60,000 bases of DNA from Adiantum capillus-veneris (GCA_014529385.2 CM043947.1:100987811-101047810), one strand, 5' to 3'. Shown: positions 1 through 11,828, numbered from the stretch's first letter. Numbers and translations: made by a program. Notes: generated from the letters alone by a model not told the origin.

Positions 1-2761
1 ATTCCTGACAGTGCTCCGCCTACACGAGCTCCGTATCGAGTCTCATATTTTGAATCTCAGGAAATTCAGAGACAACTAGCAAAATTATTAGATAAAGGTC
101 ATATTTGTCCAAGCAAAAGTCCTTTTGGTGCTCCAGTATTGTTGGTTAAAAAAAAAGATGGTTCGATGCGCTTGTGTATTGACTACCGCGCATTAAACAA
201 ATTAACAACTAAAAACAAATTTCCTCTTCCACGGATTGATGAACTGTTTGACCAACTTTTGGGTGCTAAAGTATTTTCGAAGATTGACTTAAAGTCTAAT
301 TATCTTCAAATCAGAATCAAAGCAAGTGATGAGTATAAAACAGCATTCAGAACAAAATATGGACATTATGAATTTCTGGTAATACCTTTCAGATTAACCA
401 ATGCTCCTGCATCATTTATGACCTTAATGAATGAAATTTTTGGTCCATATCTGGATAAATTTGTCGTCATCTACTTGGATGACATTCTGGTTTTTAGCAA
501 GGATATTGCAAAACACAAAGAGCATCTTCGTTTGGTGTTTTTGGTATTACGGACTAATGTGCTTTATGTCAACAAGAAAAAAAACGAATTTTTCAAGGAT
601 CGGATCGAGTATCTTGGTCATGTTATCTCAGCTGATGGAATAGCAGTTGACCCTCAGAAAATCAAAGTCATTATGGAATGGCCTCTTCCGACATCAATAT
701 CTGATGTTCGTTCATTCTTGGGATTAGCAAATTTCTATCATACCAAGGTTTATAGATTTTCCGATATTGTTGCTCCTCCATCAGAATTGACGAAGTTTGA
801 CAAACTTACGTGGTCTTCAGAAGCAGAAAAGTCTTTTAATGATCTCAAACAAGCCTTAACTACTTCAGTCATGGCCATTGCGGATCCTACAAAACCATTT
901 CTTGTGATGACAGATGCTTCAGATCGTGCTTTTGGTGGTGTATTAATGCAAAATGACAAGGTTATTGCATTTGATAGCAAGAAGTTTACTACTATACAAA
1001 TCCGTTATCCAGTCTATGACAAAAGTTTATAGCCATTGTCCATGCATATCGTACATGGAAACATTACCTTTTGGGAGCTGACTCTGTTGTCAAGACAGAT
1101 CATCAATCATTGCAGTATATTTTTACACAACCGGTTATGAACCCTCGACAAGGACGTTGGGTGGAATTTTTGGCAAATTTTCACATGGTCATTGAATATG
1201 TACCAGGACTTCAGAATTCGGTAGCAGATGCACTTAGTCGAATGCCTCAAGCTATGAATATGGAAATTTCTACAGTTACATTTTATATTCCTGATTGTTT
1301 TAAAAATGAATACTTGACTGATCGAGATTTTGCTGAAATCTTTCGAGTGCTTCGAACAAACACTCCTACACAGGCAGAAATGAACCTGGTTGTAGCTTAT
1401 ACAATGCAGGATAATCTGTTGTATTATGAGGACAGAATTTGTGTACCACATAATTCGCGTCTGCAAAAAATGATCATTCAAGAACATCATGAAGTACCTT
1501 ATGCTACTCATCCCGGAATCAACAAAACGTACAAATTATTGACAGCTGTTTACTATTGGCCTCAAATGAAGCAAGATGTGGTGAACTTTGTCAAAACTTG
1601 TCACTCTTGTCAAACTATGAAGGCGTCACGACAATTACCGCAAGGATTGTTACAACCGTTACCAATTCCAAATGAGCGCTAGGAAAGCATTAGCATGGAC
1701 TTCATCACAACGTTGCCCAAATCTTCCAAAGGAAATAATCAGCTATTGGTGATAGTGGATCGATTTTCTAAAATGGCACATTTCATACCTTGCAGAATGA
1801 CAGCTTCAGCGCCAGATATTGCTTCATTATTCGTGCAGCATATATTTCGAATCCATGGATTACCAAAATCAATCATTTCAGATCGAGATCCAAAGTTTAC
1901 AAGACATTTTTGGACCACCTTATTCAAATCATTGGGAAAGAATCTTTTATTCAGTTCAGCTTATCATCCACAGACTGATGGACAAACTAAACGAGAAAAT
2001 CAAATATTGGAAGAAATGTTACGACATTATATACAGACTCGATTGAATTCTTGGGAAGAATATTTGCCATTGGTGGAGTTTGCTTACAATAACTCCTTTC
2101 ATTCAGCAATTGGCATGACTCCCTTCCAAGCAGCCTTTGGACATACTCCGTTGATTCCTACAAATTTTGTGATACAACATAAGGTTGCTTTGGCAGATCG
2201 ATTGGTAATGAAATGCAAGATATTCTTATTCAAATCAAGGACAAGTTGGCACATGTTTGACAGACTTATCAAAAGCAAGCAAATAAACATCGTCGCCATA
2301 CAAAGTTTCAAGAAGGAGACTTGGTGTTATTATATGTTGCTTCGCATCGATATAAGACAGTAAAGTCTGTTTTTCCAAAGTTACGACCCAAATATTATGG
2401 TCCTTTCAAGATTTTGAAGAAGTATTCTACAATCAGTTACAGACTTGAACTTCCACCAACATGGGGAAAGATTCATCGGACATTTCATATTTCTTGGCTT
2501 AAGAAATATATTCCAAGAGATTCAATTATTCAAGATGTCTCATCCTATGTTCCAGAAATAGAGGAAGAACACTTGATTCTAGTTCCAGAACTTATTCTTG
2601 ATGTTCGTCAAAAAGAGACAAGACGGAAGATTACTACAGAATTTCTAGTCAAGTGGATGGATCTTGATGAATCAGATTCTACATGGCAAACGGATGAAGA
2701 GATGCAACAATACCCTCAACTTTTACAAGAGTTCTTTGATAAACGAATGTCTATAATTTAA
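1..2761 (+). pseudogene. Ty3/gypsy chromovirus pol, 3' part (RT, RNase H, integrase, chromodomain), decayed
   Basis: The reading frame is already open at base 1, so the element continues off the left edge. Domains in order: reverse transcriptase with the VDY-like motif LCIDYRALN (about 172-195) and YLDD (about 472-483); RNase H with DASD near 910 and TDHQSL near 1095; integrase with an HHCC zinc-binding region (about 1485-1610), the SDRDPKF aspartate block near 1880 and HPQTDGQ near 1970; and a C-terminal chromodomain-like stretch with FLVKWMDLDESDSTW (about 2640-2690). The chromodomain places it among the chromoviruses, where the domain is thought to steer integration to chromatin marks. Breaks: a frameshift near 1028 at the RT-RNase H junction, a TAG at 1680-1682 where a Trp codon is expected, a frameshift near 2205 and a TGA near 2258. 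It cannot make an intact polyprotein. The 3' LTR follows directly. Confidence 0.93.
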
Positions 2762-2779
2762 CACACAGGGTTCTATTTT

Positions 2780-2792
2780 AAATGGGAGGGAA
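2780..2792 (+). promoter_or_regulatory. Polypurine tract of the left chromovirus
   Basis: A purine run (AAATGGGAGGGAA) sits directly before the TGTCACG that opens the 3' LTR. This is the expected plus-strand priming site of an LTR retrotransposon, 19 bases after the pol stop. Confidence 0.7.
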
Positions 2793-3478
2793 TGTCACGA
2801 TTGTGATGTATTCTTCATGATTGTATTACCTTTCTTGCCTGGTTCTCTTGCAGATACAAAGACGTATCAGATCAGAGATCCTGTTCTCGAAAGGATGTAC
2901 CTCTTCGTCCAAGAGTCGCATCTATTCGGCAAATAGCCATGCCTCTTCGGCGAATGGCTGCACCTCTATGCCGAATGGTCACGACTCTACAGCAGAGAGA
3001 CACGACTATTGACCTAGGGTCACGTCTTTTGACCAAGGGTCATGTCTCTTCATTGTGTCTCTTCAGATTCTATAGAAGAACGCCATTGTAACACATTTCA
3101 ATCAATCAAACATTCAGTCTCTGAGTCTGTTGTTCTTAAATTCTGTTCAGAGTTTCAGTTTCTTTTAAGTTTCAATATGAATAAACACACATAATAAGCG
3201 TGTTCTTCACAAATACGGGCTCACCCTAGCCTCTGCAGCCAATGATCTAGCCTCTATCATAAGGGCTTGTGTCCCATACCACCAAGCCCACACCAATATG
3301 GGTGTGCGAGTAGAGCTGCCAAGGGCCTAGAGTCCAAGTGTGCTGATCACACAAGATGGCTCACAAATGAGCCCAAGGTCCTACTTATGGGATTCCTTAA
3401 CTGCCCTAACCATAGAGCCATGTTCACACTTGGCCGGACATAGCTCAGATGCCCATCCTGATGTCTAGGACGTAACAG
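2793..3478 (+). repeat. 3' LTR of the left chromovirus (right edge uncertain)
   Basis: It starts TGTCACG right after the polypurine tract. The best matching end is CGTAACA at 3472-3478, giving a nearly inverted pair (TGTCACG / CGTAACA) and 686 bp. A shorter alternative ends at 3211 (TTCTTCACA). An AATAAA lies at about 3179-3184 in U5/R position. No second LTR copy is in the window to settle the edge, and no target duplication can be tested. Confidence 0.6.
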
Positions 3479-3526
3479 TTGTACTCCCTTGTTGTCCCTG
3501 ATGCTATTCGACTGTAACCTAATTTG

Positions 3527-4460
3527 CTAGAAGTAAACTACCCAACACTTTATGCTTGACCCTATCAAGAATTGGTCCTTTGCAATTTGGATTATACCAA
3601 CGTTGAGCTGTGTTGTGGCTACCTTTTGACACAAATTTTCACAATAAGGTTTGTCACCCTTCTTCAGTTTCAATTCTTTTACCTTCTTGTTGATCAAATC
3701 TTCCAACTCCAAATCTCCCTTACTCCTTTTCTTCTTCTTCTTCTTGGCTTGCATTTCTTCTTCTTCTTTCCTTTCTTTTCGTCTCCTTATCATCATCTTC
3801 CTCAATTTGACCCTATTTTTTATTCATATGACCCATCACTATTTGTATCCTAGCGGGATTTTGAACCGTCGGACTTGCTTGAGTCAGTGTCAAAACCTGC
3901 TTTTAAACTTCCCTTCTTCTTCTTTTGGAAACTCATTATCCCAAATCTTTTCTCCACTCTCATACCAACCTGTACCAAGTCAGGTACTCCTCCTGTAGCT
4001 TCCATACTAACCACGATGTCTCGTAGCTCCTTCCTTAATGCCTTCAAGAAGTATCCGAACAACATTTCATTAGTGGACATTTCCTACCCTTGTAATCTCC
4101 TCTCTAACTCATCCAATTTCAAAGCATTATCTTCCACCAGCATATATTAGCATATATTTCTATTTGATGGTCTTGATATTTGCCAAGACATCATCAAGTG
4201 TCTTTTTCCTTCAGATCTTCCCAAGAAGGCGGTCTTTAAGGCTGTATAATCCGGAGCAAGGAACTAAGTGAACTAAGACATAGCTTTACCTTCTAATGTT
4301 GCTCTAACTGGTGCATCTTCTAATTGGCACTATATGGCCGCCGAACCCGCCTTCCGTCCATTGGATCTCGAATTGGGTGACATGGCAATCAAGGTCTTGA
4401 TTTTTCTTGCCCTGAAGCTGTCCGAACTTGACCTTGAGGTTTGTGATTTGAGCTGCCATG
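3527..4460 (-). pseudogene. Ty3-type gag fragment, heavily decayed
   Basis: Read on the minus strand, this stretch keeps pieces of a retrotransposon Gag. Near 4320 there is a piece like the core Gag fold (QLEDAPVRATLEGKAMSWF-like, read across stops). At 3850-4080 an open segment has YFLKALRKELRD and a VQVGMRVEKRFG helix. At 3527-3805 there is a Lys/Arg-rich tail with a damaged zinc-knuckle-like CENLCQK. Several stops and shifts separate the pieces. No LTR of this element is recognised next to it. Orientation is opposite to the chromovirus at 1-3478, so it is a separate insertion. It probably lies in intron 1 of the hydrolase gene to the right. Confidence 0.6.
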
Positions 4461-5644
4461 TTTGTTGGTGTTGGAGGTGATGATAATAGACCTTCTCCTT
4501 AATCAAAAAACTGCAACCTCCTTCTTGTCAACAATGGTCAAGTAGCTACAACCCCAAGCAATTGTGCTACTCGTCTCAATGAATTATCCGAGGTGGTATC
4601 ACATTGTTCTGGTGCTCTGTCTTCTTCCTCTACATCTAAATCCATTCCCAGGACATGACTTCGCTCCCCAAGCTCTTCATCATATCTAAATGGAACTAAT
4701 TCTGAAATCTCCCCTTGATTTCCACATCTTCTCGCTTTGCTCTAAAGAAATAAACATTCCCTAGTCTTCTAGAGTCTGTGTCATTCATCCATCACCCTGA
4801 AAACTACCAATACACTACAAAGTACTATACCCCAAAATCTGCGATCCATTCTAGCTCCATCCACTTCCAGATGGAAATCCGTAGAATCTCCAATGCTTAT
4901 GCTTGTTCTAATCAACCAAAACACACATCAACACTTGAAGCATACTCAGACTTAAGGAGAAGGAATGAGAAAAGAGACTAGAGAGCAATGGTTCAGTTCC
5001 GCCCAGAAAAGAAAGACTAACAGACAAAAAGCAAATCTTGTATGACTACTTGAAAACGATTATAATGGACGGATCATGTCTAATGATCGGAATCATAACT
5101 GAATACTACAGGGTTTTCAATATTCAAATTCCCCACGTTACAAAGTATGTGCCAAAAAAGGAAAACATAAAAGAGGTGGTTGGAATGGCCCTAACAATCA
5201 TACATCATATAAGCTCATTTAAAAGGTGCCAGTAGCACTTTCGGTCGGGTCTCTCTTTTCCTTTACCTTCAGATATATCACGAGGTCATGGCCAGGGCGG
5301 GAGCTAGTACAATTAATGCATAGTCATACTGTGGACAATGATATTCTCCTTTCCTTCTAGAAGGTTGCTCAGATCACCCAAAACCTCGACCTAATTCTAT
5401 CTCCAACCCATCCTTGCCTACCCAGAGAGTTGCACATTTCCAAACAGTAATCTGATATTAAAGGGCTTGATTTTCACCTTTCCATGCAACTAACAACACC
5501 CTTGAACTCAAAGTCGACAGGGCCCAGAGATGCCATGAACTTGAACATGTGTAATTATGGCTTTAAGAACATCTCTACAATCATTCACACAGAAACCAAA
5601 CTTCCTGAAGGATATAATACAGCCTGTAAAGGCAATCAAAACTT
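4461..5644. other. Non-coding stretch, probable part of hydrolase intron 1
   Basis: No recognisable coding region or element edge. I looked on the minus strand for the next ABHD17 exon (the GYGQS-type segment that normally follows NLMG) and did not find it, here or anywhere left of it. The short open frames at 4778, 5038 and 5484 have no recognisable motif. Confidence 0.4.
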
Positions 5645-5648
5645 ACCC
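5642..5648 (-). other. 5' splice donor after hydrolase exon 1
   Basis: On the minus strand the exon ends GATGGG and the intron opens GTAAGT, a near-consensus plant U2 donor. The donor GT lies at 5645-5646 (plus-strand AC). It coincides exactly with where similarity to the family stops. Confidence 0.75.
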
Positions 5649-5948
5649 CATCAAATTCACGCGCAAATGGATGCTGAGCTCCACAAAGAGTTCATACATC
5701 TGACCTAGATCTGCTGCATTTCCATGTGAGTACAGCAAGGTCAGCCGTGCAGATGGATTTCGGACATAAAGAGCTACAATGCTGTGGTGGCGTTTTGTAC
5801 TAAGCATCATGATGTCCACATTCTCTCTTTGCGGCACATCAGAAAGCTTCAATTTGCCAGTGGCTTCATCCTTGACAACCCTGTATGAGGGAGGGGTGGG
5901 AGGAAAGAATGCAAATTTTGCTGCAACAGTCGAGGTTACCGCTCCCAT
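5647..5948 (-). CDS. ABHD17-like alpha/beta hydrolase, exon 1 (partial gene)
   Basis: The exon encodes 100 codons plus two bases, beginning [17 protein letters not shown] and ending ...HLRVNLMG. This is the characteristic N-terminus of plant alpha/beta hydrolases related to animal ABHD17 depalmitoylases. The [14 protein letters not shown] block carries the HGN oxyanion-hole motif; the GxSxG serine, Asp and His lie in later exons that are not in this window. The MGAVTS start fits an N-myristoylation signal (Gly2, Ser6), suggesting membrane association. I chose the ATG at 5946-5948 over an in-frame ATG at 5978 because family members begin at MG. The exon ends at a splice donor (GGTAAGT) in phase 2, which suits a Gly codon split before the usual Tyr. 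The frame is intact, unlike every transposon nearby. The remaining exons must lie beyond the left edge, or this is a gene fragment. Confidence 0.82.
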
Positions 5949-6330
5949 GATAAGGAATACAGAGGAAATTGTTGTCAACGAGTCTTCATGTCTCGCAACG
6001 AAACCCTAGAGAATTCGGTGTCCATCATTTCTGCAGGTTGGGTAGCTCGCATTCATCTGTTTGGCAACGGAAGATGTCGTCCTCATAACTTTCACGCTGC
6101 GGAAGAGCAACCTAGTGATGTCCTTGCAGGCAGAAAGATGAGCAAGGAGCTTGACCTTCACATTTGCGAACCCTGGTGCTTTCCCGACTCAACTCTGGCC
6201 GGTTGGGCGATGGCAGACCTGCTGAACTTAGCAGAGAGAGAGAAGGATTACTGGTTTGGGGGGGGGCGGGGCGCGCGAGAGAGCTGTCGACAAAATATGA
6301 AGCCACAGAGAAATGCTGCTTATAAAACCA
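5949..6330 (-). promoter_or_regulatory. Probable 5' UTR and core promoter of the hydrolase gene
   Basis: To the right of the start codon the DNA is GC-richer than its surroundings and has no transposon signature. Read on the minus strand it holds a CT-repeat leader (GA tract at 6234-6246), a pyrimidine/C run (6258-6271) and a TTTATAAG TATA-like box at about 6319-6326. The box lies about 370 bases upstream of the ATG. CT-rich leaders are common in plant 5' UTRs. The transcription start is not mapped, so box and boundaries are inference. Confidence 0.45.
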
Positions 6331-6410
6331 ATGCCACGAGGTATCCAGACCAAAAAATAGAGCGCAGCAAAATGGAGGCACATACCTAAGGCCCACGTCT
6401 CACATGACAT

Positions 6411-9400
6411 ATAGTTCCTTGAGAAACTATTTTTATAACCAGGACACCTAAAATTCTCTCAATTTTGGGATGCGATAACAAACCTTAGAAGAGAAAGGAC
6501 GCTAGGCATATAAATTTTCTTGGGGTGTTTTCCTCATATGCAAAAATCCTCTTTATTTAATGCCTCATATGCCGTTCTTTTGTTTTAGAATGCACACATG
6601 CTGATTCACCTTGTTTTTTACTAGGTTTGAAAGATTCACCGGTTTTTCTCAAGACACCCAAGTGGCTCATCACTCTAATACAATGTTAATGTGGCAATTC
6701 AATTCACTCTCTTCTCGCATTGAAGAGGTTTTCAACCAAGGGCACCCCATGAATTGCTTCGCTAGGGGCATGCTGACTTAGCCAAGCATGCAACTAATGC
6801 TCCTACAACTGCAATAGTCTTGAATTGCCGCTTTTCTAGCTTTTAAGCAAATTCAAAGAAAATTTTAGTCTTTGGTCATGTGTGGAAAATGGAGCAATCA
6901 TGCGATAGCTCTATATATAAGGTGCTTGAATAGAAACGTTGAGGTTTAAGTGCCATTGGGTCTACGTGATTGTTGCAAATTCGCATGAGTGGGTGTGTGT
7001 TCTTCCCGAGAAAAATAGAAATAACATGTGCAAACCCTTTTTACATGGCATGAAGAATATGTGGTAAAACTTAAAAGGGCTCGCCATAGGCACTCTTTTT
7101 GGTGGAGGGGTTGTTTCCCCAAGACCTACCAAAACCACATAAAATGTATATAGCTATAACCAATCTAGAGGGCAAGTGCAAACTTACAATTTTTCCTCTA
7201 TCTAAAGTCCTAATGCAATGTGCTATAGGCACGCCAAAGGGTTGCAATAAAACAACTAGAGAGCCTTCCATACTTTGGAAATCCTTCTATAGAGAATGCT
7301 TTTCCAAGGCCCATGGCATAGGAAAATTATAAAACAAATGGCCTTGAAGATTCAATGCCACACCACTTGCACCACGCAACAACCTTAAAAATAGAGTACA
7401 TGTGGCCCTTGTACACAAAATGCATGCCCCAAGCTCGGGCATTAGTCTCCCTCTACCCCATCAAGTCACCCTTTTTCACAACATGATTTAGATCAAAAAA
7501 AAATGGTGGGTTAATAAGATATGTCTTTGTTCTCTACTCTTGCATACGAAAAGTCAATCCTGGCAGTTGAGATTTACTTCATTAGCCTTAACTTGTATCA
7601 TTTCCAATTAGTTGAGATATGTAAAAAGACAACCATGGTCATAGATCATGGAGAAAGTGAAGCTGGATGCATGGTTTTTACATCAATATGTTAGCTTTGT
7701 ATGCTTAGTGTATGACATCAATCTTATGCTTACTTCATGTAATGGTTGATTTTTCTTTTTTCTTTTTTCTTTTTTTTTTTTGGGGGGGGGGGGGGGGGGG
7801 AGAGAGAAATTTCATAGATTAAAATTTAAGTGGAATGAATGCAGACTTACAAAAGAAGAAGAAGAAGATTGGCTTAAATACAATCCCATGCATATTAAGG
7901 TATATTTATCCTAATCTTGTGATCGTTGCTTGAATATGTTCAAGACATCTAATAGGAAAAAACAAGAAAACAAATCCGACATACAAATACAAGATTCTAG
8001 TACTCTAATAGAGGTCATCATGAAGAAAATTTGATTTTTTTTTATCACATGTATTGTTTAATTCCATATCGTTATTCCACTTGGTTATGTGTGCCCAAGT
8101 CATTATATGGGCTAGATTTGAAAGAGGAAATCTAATTAACATGATGAGTATGTATGAGAGATAAACTAGCTCATTTGTTTCCAAGGATCACAGTATTAAG
8201 GGGACCAAAGTAGATGCCAAGCCCAACAATTCAAAGGCCATGTTGCATCTCTACTTCTCACTTGGACATGAATTCGACCCACTTGCACCTTATTGATTTG
8301 AGCCCAAACTAAGAGTATATTTAGACCACAAAGATACTACTAAGGCTCTAAATCTACCTTGGTTGGGGAAAGTTGTTTGCGCTTTTGAATCTTAGACTAC
8401 ATTGTTTAAATATAAGGTGACCACCCTAATCAGTATCCACCAATTCTAAAAAGAGATTGTTGGTGGAGCTCTATCAAACATCTCTAAGTTGGGTCTAAAG
8501 AGTTATCAAATCCTCATACCTCAAGCAAGTCAATCGCTATGCATATAGAGAAATGCACTCAATGTGGTTGAAATACTATAGGTTGCCAGTACGCATGTCA
8601 AGCCCATTCCAAGAAACTTCTTACTTTGCTTTGATTGTGTTTCCATAATAAGAGCTAAATGCATGTAGATGCTACAGTCATATTGTCCTTGATTGTCTTA
8701 TATGTAAACCTTGAAGCATTGAATTGCATACCTTTAAATAAATGACATCCTTGCAGAGTCAATATTAGTCTCAAATACAAGTACGTGAGCATCATGCACC
8801 ACCAATGTGGATACTAGCCTCAAGCAAGAAGGAGATGAGCATGTCTATCATGCACCACTAAGGTGGATGCTAACAATTACATTGATTTCTTGTACTTGAA
8901 ATAGTCTAGTTTTATACTTTCTAACCAATGCTCAAGTATATTGTCAGAACAAGGGTAGGATTCCCTTTGGGTAGAACCGTGGGGGATCAACCATGGAAAA
9001 CTTACAGTACAAAATTTTTAGATAAGCATATAAATTAAGGGTAGGCCCTCAATAATTTCCCCTTCTAATATTATAAGTAGGGATATAATTCTCACTAGAG
9101 GGAAGAGGGGGAAGGTGGAAGTAGAAGAGACAGAAGTGTATCAAAAGGAGAACATATATTGCCTCTACGCTTACCAATAACATATATTTTCACTCAGATA
9201 TATAAATCAAGAGTTTGATGATTGCTAGCATAATGTTTGTAATTTCCATGTGATGTCAATTGAGTGTTAAATCTTTGATATCAAAAGACCTACTAAACCT
9301 TTTTCAGATGAATCAACTCAAGTTTATAAGTACTTACATGCTACCATTGACCATTCCTTAGTGGAGCTAGGGTTATTTGAGACTTAGAATAGTGAGAATT

Positions 9401-9481
9401 CAATCAAAGCATACTAATGCTAAAAAAAAATTATCTGTTTTTTATACCTTAGCCAAAGATTTTGAGAAGAGTCTTTAACTC
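6411..9481. other. AT-rich intergenic stretch, no gene recognised
   Basis: No open frame with a recognisable motif, no LTR pair and no RNA gene seen. It contains the T-rich/G19 tract at 7750-7800. A stretch around 8970-9480 is non-coding and leads into the LTR at 9482. Old unrecognised repeats are likely. Confidence 0.4.
7750..7800. repeat. Poly-T/C tract joined to a G19 run
   Basis: An interrupted T tract (7750-7781) abuts 19 consecutive G (7782-7800) followed by AGAGAGA. Length may be unreliable in assembly. Confidence 0.85.
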
Positions 9482-9749
9482 TGTTACAGCCTTGGATTTC
9501 ATAAATTCAATTTGGAAGCGTGTTTTCATGCCAAGGGTAGGACTATAGGAGGGCACGGCCCTGGCCAAGGGCAGACAGATACACATGCGGTACAGGTGTC
9601 ATGCCAAGGGTAGGACTACACGCGCACGGCCCGGGCAATGTGCCGGACACACATGCAGTAAAGGGGTCTATATGTGGAAGAGGACCAAGGGCCTATATAT
9701 AGGATGGTTGGGAGGTTATTCGCATGTCTGTCTACCCGCTAGTCTAACA
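9482..9749 (+). repeat. Short LTR of an older element, PBS split by the family A insertion
   Basis: It starts TGTTACAG and ends CTAACA (inverted TGTTA/TAACA), 268 bp. It contains a TATATATAGG box near 9693 and a 73-bp imperfect tandem duplication. It is followed by T and then TGGTA, the first bases of a tRNA-iMet primer binding site. The rest of that site resumes at 18674 on the far side of the family A element. No second copy of this LTR was found in the window, so the left edge rests on the terminal inverted repeat only. Confidence 0.55.
9527..9671 (+). repeat. 73-bp imperfect tandem duplication inside the short LTR
   Basis: CATGCCAAGGGTAGGACTA opens both units, at 9527 and 9600. Both continue with a GCACGGCCC segment and a CACATGC(G/A)GTA segment. 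The copies differ by several substitutions and small indels. Confidence 0.8.
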
Positions 9750-10136
9750 TTGGTATGTCATAATAACTAATATCTAATTCTCCTAAATGATTTTCTCATG
9801 TTAAAATGATCATTTAATATGGGGAAGTACCAGGGGAGAAAAAGCTAGATTATTAGTAAAGCTAGCAGACTGGTCACAGTAGGGGGCCCACAATAGGGAT
9901 CCAAAGGGGTACCATCTGCACAAGAGCAATGTGCAATGTGCAATGAATGGGCTCCAAAGACCTTAGGGTTCAGCCCATTAAGACTTTCAAAAGATTAAGT
10001 TCCAAAATTTCAAAGTGTAAAGTCCAATGGTCAATTCTAAATGGAATTGGATGCTTTGTGTGTGTGCAAAAGGCCAATAAGCTAGAGGAGAAAAGCAAAA
10101 ACGTTTTGGGAAGATGACAAAGCTTAATAAGGACTA

Positions 10137-10161
10137 CACACACACACACACACACACACAC
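10137..10161. repeat. (AC)n microsatellite in 5' LTR
   Basis: About 12 AC units; the matching tract in the 3' LTR is at about 17395-17419. Confidence 0.9.
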
Positions 10162-10246
10162 TATACACCTAAGCTTATCCTTTCCACAAAGTAAAGAGGA
10201 CACATGTCAGGCATGCAAAGAAACCCCCAATTCTTGCCTAAATCCT

Positions 10247-10628
10247 ATTGGATGGGCACAGAGGTGGACCAATGAGAAGTTAGCTAGTGTAAACTAAAAT
10301 TTTATTTTTATAAATGCTCAAAAAATAACCAATAAGAAATAGTCTCCCTAAAAGACTATTGGACAGTCAAAAGGTCCAATGATAATTAAGCAGTTCTTAA
10401 AATTGCTTAATTCCTATTGGCCAAAGGACTAAAAGGTCCAATAGCAAAGCAGATAATTAAATAAATTATTTGGCATTTACAAAATGGAAAAAAGGATGGA
10501 CACTTGTCACAAGGCTCTTGACTGGGCCTCTCAAAGGCTATTGGCCAAATTATTTACGGGTCAATAGGAAGCCAGCAAGAGTAAAACTCATACTCAAATA
10601 CTATTGGCTAGGCTTTTCAAGGGCCAAT
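10247..10628 (+). promoter_or_regulatory. CCAAT/ATTGG cluster in family A U3
   Basis: Eleven CCAAT or ATTGG pentamers fall in about 380 bp (10247, 10269, 10329, 10358, 10376, 10416, 10438, 10540, 10603, 10624 and nearby variants). They occur in both orientations, often as CTATTGGCC and CCAATAGG. The same cluster is present in the 3' LTR. CCAAT is the NF-Y site. Its position in U3 suggests a promoter/enhancer role, but this is inference. Confidence 0.45.
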
Positions 10629-11416
10629 AGGAATGCAGCATGAGTAATTGGCAAGGGGGGTCAACCAAGAGGAGAGAGGGGGCTGTTTTGGAAGGGCATT
10701 ATTCCACACACACTCACACAACTCATGTGTAGAGCAAGAAAATCATCTCCTTCTCCAAGCTTTAATGGAAAGCTCATCTTCTTCTCCAAGTTTGAGAATG
10801 GAGGCCTACACCAACAACTCTTGGATATGGAATGCAAATCCAACCAAGAGCTAAGCTTCAATGCCATGCTTATCTCCTCTATTATCTAATTACTAAGCTA
10901 AGCAAAGCTACAAGAGTAATTAAGTGAGGAAATACTTCTTTCTCGTAAGAATACTCCTCCTTCCTCTAGATCTACTCTCATACCCCGCTAGCTCTCACCA
11001 TCTTCGAAGGTGTGTGAGGTCTTGGGTCTGAGACCAACGAGTAACTAATGTTATGTGTTATCACATGTAAGTTTGGTGCATGAAGCTTCAATCTTCATAG
11101 CACCGACGAGTTTTTACCAAGGAACACAAAGAATTGTATTGTACAAAGTCTCTCTTAATGGGAGAAGTTATAATACAAATGCCTAATGGAGGGGGGACCG
11201 ATCCATGTAAATCCGGTCCTCAATAGTTGTCAATTGTTCTATTTCTCTTTCTCTTTCAAGTATTGTTATGCCAAACTAATAAGGTGTTATGCTAATGTTG
11301 TTATCTCCAACCAAGCACTCTAGTATGCTCATTAGGAATTTGCTCTTAATGAAATGCTCACTATGTTAAGTTATTTTCCGCTATTTACAAGCTTTATAGA
11401 CCAATAATTGTTACAT

Positions 11417-11429
11417 TGGTATCAGAGCT
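11417..11429 (+). promoter_or_regulatory. Primer binding site, tRNA-iMet type
   Basis: TGGTATCAGAGCT begins two bases after the LTR end. It fits the 3' end of plant initiator Met tRNA, the usual minus-strand primer. Confidence 0.9.
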
Positions 11430-11828
11430 ATCGGTTTCTCTTTTCTTGCTCAAGAAGAGAGGTCCTCAAGCTTGCTACAAACGGTTGGAATTATTAATTG
11501 CATGAGGGTAAGGAGAAGAGGGATTTATTATCCTTGAGGTGCGCCTGCTTTGTGCAGTTAACGGGGTATCACCGTCGAGAGATATGGTCTTAATAATGGA
11601 GTCCCAAGGGGCTTGCCTATGGCTTAGCCATTATTGAGCTATTAGAAGGTTGACAGGAACCGGTGCCGACTGGGCTATGATAAACCCTCTCTTCTATTCC
11701 TTGCAATTAATGATATTCCGAGCCACGGGTATAGATGCTTGAGTGCTTATCTTTGAAAGTAAAGAGGAGTAGCAACTAGGGCTTGAAGTGCCAAAGTACA
11801 AGTAAAAAGTTACACCTAAAACTTAGTT

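Larger units (their letters stand above)
9756..11415 (+). repeat. Family A 5' LTR
   Basis: It runs from TGTCATAATAAC to AATTGTTACA, 1660 bp, and matches 17014-18673 almost base for base. It holds an (AC) microsatellite at about 10137-10161 and a dense cluster of CCAAT/ATTGG motifs at 10247-10628. The short open frames inside it occur in both copies and have no motif, so they are not called as genes. Confidence 0.95.

Noticed and set aside
5949-5978. Upstream in-frame ATG of the hydrolase exon
   Set aside because: It would add ten residues ([10 protein letters not shown]) before the conserved MGAVTS start and destroy the likely myristoylation site.
10648-10867. Open frames repeated in both family A LTRs
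   Set aside because: They occur in both copies because the LTR is duplicated, overlap on opposite strands and have no motif.
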